Program-made: the position numbers and the translations under genes
Source: Methanobacteriaceae archaeon
GTDB lineage: Archaea > Methanobacteriota > Methanobacteria > Methanobacteriales > Methanobacteriaceae
Reading direction: 5' to 3'
Assembly (NCBI GenBank): GCA_030681145.1
Contig: JAUXXK010000355.1
Span: 1-8,920 of the forward strand
Length of the DNA: 8,920 nucleotides
The notes under the pieces: model-generated
The model's input: the letters and a program-made list of their open reading frames with translations, nothing else
What the model was told of the DNA's origin: nothing
The model's database searches: none
Shown here: in pieces, positions 5,639-8,920 of the stretch
Layout of the letters: each line of letters starts with the position of its first letter
How positions within the stretch are numbered: position 1 is the stretch's first letter

Positions 5639-6940
5639 ATGAATTTTGATTTAGAAATTAGTAAAAAGGGAAATTTAAGTATTGGTGGAGCAGATGCCAC
5701 CCATCTTGCCCAAGAATATGGGACTCCTTTATATGTCATTGATGAAAACAGGATAAGAGATAACTATCGTCGAGTTTATAGGGCATTTTCCCAGCATTAT
5801 AAAGATTTTCAAATATTTTACGCTTGCAAAGCCAATACCAATCTTTCTGTGATGCGTATTCTTGAAGAAGAAGGGAGTGGGATTGATGCAGTTTCACCTG
5901 GCGAAATTTATACATCATTATTAACTGGATTCAATCCTCAAAGAATACTTTTCACGGGAAACAATGTTAAAGACGATGAAATGGAATTTACAGTAGAAAG
6001 TGGAGTTAGATTGAATTTAGATTCGATATCTCAGCTTAAAAGGCTTGCAAAAATTGTTGATCCTGATGGGTTTAAAATATCCTTTAGAGTAAACCCTATG
6101 GTGGGCGCCGGGCACCATGAACACTGCATAACTGGCGGAGAAATGAGTAAATTCGGTATAATGGAAAAAGAAGCTGTTGAAGTCTATAAAATGGCCCAAA
6201 AACTTGGATTTGATCCGGTTGGTATTCACACGCATATTGGGTCTGGTATTCTAGATCCGGAGCCATTTAAATTAGCAGTAACAACATTAATGGATATAGC
6301 TGGTGATATATCGGAGAATGCTGGTGTTAAGTTCGAATTCATAGATTTTGGCGGGGGCTTAGGAATTCCTTATAGTCCTGACGAGCAAATTCTAGATATT
6401 GAAACATTTGCCAAGGAAATTACTGGACTATTTAAGGACAAATTGGCCCATTACAACCTTGGAAAACCGACCATGTGTATAGAACCGGGAAGATATATTG
6501 TAGGTGATGCATCATACTTATTAACTCGAGTAAACACGGTAAAACAGAGTTATCGTAAATTTGTAGGGGTAGACGCGGGCTTTAATACTTTGCTAAGGCC
6601 ATCCATGTATGGATCTTACCACCATATTGTGTTGGCCAATAAACCTCTAGCAGAGTCTGTAGAAAAATTAGATATTGCGGGTAACGTATGTGAATCCGGT
6701 GACCTTTTTGCTAGAGATAGAACACTTCCAGAGTTGGAAGAAGGTGATCTCATAGCTATTATGAATGCCGGAGCATATGCTTTTTCTATGGCTTCACAAT
6801 ATAACTCCCGGCCAAGGCCTGCAGAAGTTCTGGTAAAAAACGGTGAAATAGATTTAATAAGGGAAAGAGAAACAATTGCGGATGTTTTAAACAAGCAAAT
6901 AATTCCAACAAGACTTTTAAATAAATCAAAGAAAAATTAA
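5639..6940 (+). CDS. lysA: Diaminopimelate decarboxylase (LysA)
   Basis: This 433-residue enzyme is full length. It decarboxylates meso-diaminopimelate to L-lysine, the last step of the DAP pathway, in the cytoplasm. It is a fold-type III PLP enzyme with an alanine-racemase-like barrel. The PLP-binding Lys64 is in FYACKANTN (60-68). GIHTHIGSG (195-203) includes the His that stacks on the cofactor. FGGGLGIPY (237-245) and EPGRY (282-286) bind phosphate and PLP. CESGD (351-355) holds the catalytic Cys351, which comes from the partner subunit of the dimer, and NAGAYAFSMASQYN (376-389) contributes the active-site Tyr380. The CESGD motif and the adjacent dapF favour LysA over ornithine or arginine decarboxylases of the same fold. 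In Methanobacteriales, lysine also enters the pseudomurein peptide. Confidence 0.96.
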   Translation: MNFDLEISKKGNLSIGGADATHLAQEYGTPLYVIDENRIRDNYRRVYRAFSQHYKDFQIFYACKANTNLSVMRILEEEGSGIDAVSPGEIYTSLLTGFNPQRILFTGNNVKDDEMEFTVESGVRLNLDSISQLKRLAKIVDPDGFKISFRVNPMVGAGHHEHCITGGEMSKFGIMEKEAVEVYKMAQKLGFDPVGIHTHIGSGILDPEPFKLAVTTLMDIAGDISENAGVKFEFIDFGGGLGIPYSPDEQILDIETFAKEITGLFKDKLAHYNLGKPTMCIEPGRYIVGDASYLLTRVNTVKQSYRKFVGVDAGFNTLLRPSMYGSYHHIVLANKPLAESVEKLDIAGNVCESGDLFARDRTLPELEEGDLIAIMNAGAYAFSMASQYNSRPRPAEVLVKNGEIDLIRERETIADVLNKQIIPTRLLNKSKKN

Positions 6941-6952
6941 TTTAAAGAATTA

Positions 6953-6982
6953 TTTTTTATTTTTTAAAAATCATTTATAATA
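6953..6982 (+). promoter_or_regulatory. lysA-dapF spacer: T tracts then a TATA-like element
   Basis: Two runs of six T (6953-6958 and 6960-6965) follow lysA. They could act as a weak terminator. TTTATAATA (6974-6982) follows and could start a separate dapF transcript. Start at the usual distance would fall near 7003, inside the GGAGAT site (7000-7005), so the mRNA would be almost leaderless. Alternatively the genes are co-transcribed and these tracts only reflect AT-rich DNA. Confidence 0.35.
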
Positions 6983-7011
6983 TTTTATCATATTAATATG
7001 GAGATTATAAA

Positions 7012-7884
7012 ATGAGTAAAATTAACATTTTGTTTTCTAAAATGCACGGTCTAGGGAATGATTATGTGGTTATTGATGAGAGTGAGGCCGAATGTGTCAT
7101 TGAAGACAAAAAAAGTGAGCTTGTAATAAAATTATGTCGCAGGGGATTCTCGATAGGTGCGGACGGTGTGATATTCGTAGCCCCAGCCACAGAAAATGGG
7201 GATATAAAATTCCGCATATTCAATGCAGAGGGTAGCGAGGCAGAAATGTGTGGGAATGGCATAAGGTGCTTTTCCAAGTTTTTATATGATAATGGGATCA
7301 ATCGCAAGGAAAAAATTAATGTAGAAACACAGGCGGGCATTAAAATGGTTGAACAAACCATTAAAAATGGTAAAATTGAATACTGTCGGGTGGATATGGG
7401 AAAAGCAACATTTAAAACCAGTGATATACCTATGGATGTGGCAGAAGATGAATTTGTGGACCAATTCCTCAAAGTAAAAGGACAACCCATGCAGATGACA
7501 GCTTTAAGTGTAGGAAATCCTCATGCTGTTATATTTGTAGAGGATGCTGGCCAAGTTGAACTGGATAAATGGGGCCCGGCGATTGAAAACCATCCACTAT
7601 TCCCTCAGAGAACCAATGTACACTTTGTTGAAGTGGTTTCTCCTCAAGAGATAATCATGGTTACTTGGGAGCGGGGTGCGGGCCCTACTTTGGCATGTGG
7701 AACTGGAGCAACTTCTTGTGCCATTGCGGGTAACAAACTGGAAAAATTAGATGAAAGCGTGCTGGTACACTTGCCTGGTGGAGAACTTCAAATAGATGTT
7801 TATCGAGATAAAAATGAATTTGGGGCTTTTATGGAAGGTGATGCATTCCATGTATTTGATGGAATAATGGTTGTGGATATTTAA
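7012..7884 (+). CDS. dapF: Diaminopimelate epimerase (DapF)
   Basis: This 290-residue cofactor-free epimerase interconverts LL- and meso-diaminopimelate and so supplies LysA with its substrate. The two catalytic cysteines are present: Cys80 in EMCGNGIRC (78-86) and Cys229 in ACGTGA (228-233). MHGLGNDYVVID (11-22), GADGVIF (49-55), SVGNPHAVIFV (166-176) and the substrate-binding WERGAGPTLACG (219-230) complete the family pattern. Length is normal and the two pseudo-symmetric halves are intact. GGAGAT (7000-7005) precedes the ATG. It follows lysA by 71 bases on the same strand and likely works with it. The upstream steps are not in the window; methanogens of this group are known to use LL-DAP aminotransferase (DapL). 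Confidence 0.96.
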   Translation: MSKINILFSKMHGLGNDYVVIDESEAECVIEDKKSELVIKLCRRGFSIGADGVIFVAPATENGDIKFRIFNAEGSEAEMCGNGIRCFSKFLYDNGINRKEKINVETQAGIKMVEQTIKNGKIEYCRVDMGKATFKTSDIPMDVAEDEFVDQFLKVKGQPMQMTALSVGNPHAVIFVEDAGQVELDKWGPAIENHPLFPQRTNVHFVEVVSPQEIIMVTWERGAGPTLACGTGATSCAIAGNKLEKLDESVLVHLPGGELQIDVYRDKNEFGAFMEGDAFHVFDGIMVVDI

Positions 7885-7987
7885 CTATTTCCATATTCCC
7901 GTCTGATGACATATTAAACACGTAAATTTCCATCTGAATCTTAACAGAACAGAATGGACTCTTGATTCACCACTCATAACTTCCATC

Positions 7988-7995
7988 TTTTTTTT
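7988..7995 (+). terminator. T8 terminator after dapF
   Basis: A run of eight T lies about 100 bases after the dapF stop, in the 166-base gap before the CFI-box gene. It is the only strong T tract there and probably ends the lysA-dapF transcript. That leaves a long 3' UTR of about 105 bases. Confidence 0.45.
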
Positions 7996-8050
7996 GAAAC
8001 GATACTCAAAAATCATGTTCTCCCATATCTTTTAATAATGGTACAAGTAA

Positions 8051-8695
8051 ATGTATGAAACTAAAATACAAATCAAGATTCAAGCAGCTCAGAAAATTAT
8101 AGATGACTTTTTAGAGATATTAAGACTGAATGATACATCTGATGGGTTTAAAATTTGCCAGGAGAAAGAATTGGTTATCTATTACAAAAAAATGAGTACT
8201 ATTATTAAATTCATGGAACGTATAGACCCTCCCTGGGAATTTCGCATTGTTCACCCAGGAATTATTCTGGCTTTGACTAATTATAGGTCTGCAATAATGG
8301 AATTAATAAATTATTGTAATGATAAAAATAAAAAACATCTAGAATTCATGCTGAATTTAATAGAACAGGGTTATCATTTGATGGAAGAAAATGAGGAACA
8401 CATATTGAAGATAAATCCTAAGGATGGAAAAATAAGGGAGGCAAAATTCAAAAACAGTTGTTTTATTGCTACTGCCATTTATGGGGATGTAAATGCTTTA
8501 GAAGTTGTTACTTTAAGAAACTTCAGGAATGATTATCTCCTAGAGAGAAGGTGGGGTAAAATTTTCGTGGATATTTATTATAAATTCAGTCCGTTTATGG
8601 TGAAATACTTAGAAAAAAATTCTAATCTATCGAATTATACTAAAAAAATTCTAAATAATTTTTTAAAATATATTAATAGGCAAAATAAATATTAA
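8051..8695 (+). CDS. CFI-box C-terminal domain protein, function unknown
   Basis: This 214-residue protein has two parts. Residues 1-125 are mostly helical and charged, match no family I know, and include an LVIYYKKMS segment (41-49) and PPWEFRIVHPG (60-70). Residues 136-210 form the domain called CFI-box-CTERM. It starts with SCFIATAIYGD (136-146) and continues EVVTLRNFRNDYLL (151-164), YYKFSP (176-181) and a basic end. This domain occurs at the C-terminus of varied archaeal and bacterial proteins and its role is not established. No signal peptide or clear N-terminal membrane segment is present, so a cytoplasmic or membrane-peripheral site is inferred. The first usable ATG is 8051, but its ribosome binding site is poor, so a later start such as Met48 cannot be excluded. 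Its downstream neighbour is a DUF998 membrane protein. Confidence 0.75.
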   Translation: MYETKIQIKIQAAQKIIDDFLEILRLNDTSDGFKICQEKELVIYYKKMSTIIKFMERIDPPWEFRIVHPGIILALTNYRSAIMELINYCNDKNKKHLEFMLNLIEQGYHLMEENEEHILKINPKDGKIREAKFKNSCFIATAIYGDVNALEVVTLRNFRNDYLLERRWGKIFVDIYYKFSPFMVKYLEKNSNLSNYTKKILNNFLKYINRQNKY

Positions 8696-8707
8696 TAAAT
8701 TAAATGA

Positions 8708-8717
8708 TTTTTATATC
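8708..8717 (+). promoter_or_regulatory. Possible TATA element of the DUF998 gene
   Basis: TTTTTATATC fits the archaeal TATA box and would place the start near 8738, about 40 bases before the gene. It lies within a weak palindrome (ATGAT 8704-8708 / ATCAT 8715-8719). A short T run here could also serve as the end of the CFI-box transcript. Confidence 0.35.
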
Positions 8718-8781
8718 ATGTTATATTGCATGGCTTAAATGCGGCCATTTAGAGAAATATTTTAAAAGGAGGAGTATGGAA

Positions 8782-8920
8782 ATGAAGGTTCAAAGAGGTA
8801 GTGTATTTAGACCAGAAACAAATTATTATAAATTAGCAGGCATTATTCTCATCGTGGCATTTTTACAGTTTTTAATGGCTGTAAATTTAGCTGAAACACA
8901 GTATCCTGGATTTAACACGG
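8782..8920 (+). CDS. DUF998 family membrane protein (5' part only)
   Basis: The open frame runs off the window, so only 46 residues are visible. A short polar N-terminus with PETNYYK (11-17) is followed by a hydrophobic segment, LAGIILIVAFLQFLMAVNLA (18-37), then ETQYPGFNT. The combination of a first membrane helix and a (L/F)AE..YPG(Y/F) turn is what I recall for DUF998 proteins, multi-helix membrane proteins of unknown function common in methanogens. A very good ribosome binding site, AGGAGG (8767-8772), is 9 bases before ATG 8782. An in-frame ATG at 8776 would be only 3 bases from it and would add Met-Glu. I prefer 8782, with either possible. The family call rests on a short stretch. Confidence 0.65.
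   Translation, partial: MKVQRGSVFRPETNYYKLAGIILIVAFLQFLMAVNLAETQYPGFNT

Noticed and set aside
7903..7937. C/D-box sRNA candidate: CTGATGA (7903-7909) and CTGA (7934-7937) after dapF
   Set aside because: The spacing of 24 bases is too long for a C to D' unit. There is no second box pair at the right spacing and no terminal stem.
8704..8756. Short palindromes before the DUF998 gene (ATGAT/ATCAT and ATGGC/GCCAT)
   Set aside because: Arms are only five bases and the loops are AT-rich. They are as likely to be chance as regulatory.
1..8920. CRISPR array, insertion sequence, tRNA/rRNA, toxin-antitoxin or defence island
   Set aside because: I saw no regularly spaced repeats, transposase, integrase, nuclease or RNA gene. 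The window is mostly housekeeping genes.

Overview
The window looks like chromosomal DNA of a mesophilic methanogenic archaeon of the Methanobacteriales, most likely Methanobacterium or a close relative. The evidence is the AT-rich base composition, archaeal TATA elements (TTTATAAA, TTTATAATA) about 25 bases before likely transcription starts, poly-T terminators without stable hairpins, and GGTGAT/GGAGG ribosome binding sites such as GGTGATATT-ATG. The gene content also fits: a lysA-dapF lysine pair next to argD, a cyclophilin, a methanogen-type GAF protein and a DUF998 membrane protein. The genus is inferred from this general picture, not from a search.

Layout. Positions 1-126 are the 3' end of an unidentified gene. 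An AT-rich spacer of about 320 bases leads to a stand-alone GAF-domain gene (451-1002, +). It converges on a large minus-strand gene (1112-2785) for a soluble protein of the AttH/CrtC (hydroxyneurosporene synthase, lipocalin-like) superfamily. Next, also on the minus strand, is a small cyclophilin-type prolyl isomerase (3077-3502). A divergent spacer with repeats separates it from argD (3808-4983, +). argD converges, with a 20-base gap, on a NUDIX hydrolase gene (5004-5405, -). A second divergent promoter region precedes lysA (5639-6940) and dapF (7012-7884). The right end has a gene of unknown role with a C-terminal CFI-box domain (8051-8695) and the start of a DUF998 membrane protein (8782 to beyond the edge).

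How the genes fit together. DapF and LysA catalyse the last two steps of the diaminopimelate route: LL-DAP to meso-DAP, then meso-DAP to L-lysine. Lysine is used for protein and, in Methanobacteriales, for pseudomurein cross-links. ArgD makes N-acetylornithine for arginine; such enzymes in some bacteria also act in lysine synthesis. The NUDIX and cyclophilin genes are housekeeping neighbours. The GAF, AttH/CrtC-like, CFI-box and DUF998 genes are the accessory, poorly understood part. I saw no tRNA, rRNA, CRISPR array, insertion sequence or phage gene, and no clear new multi-gene system. The best leads are the AttH/CrtC-like protein, with a palindrome just upstream of its likely promoter, and the CFI-box protein.
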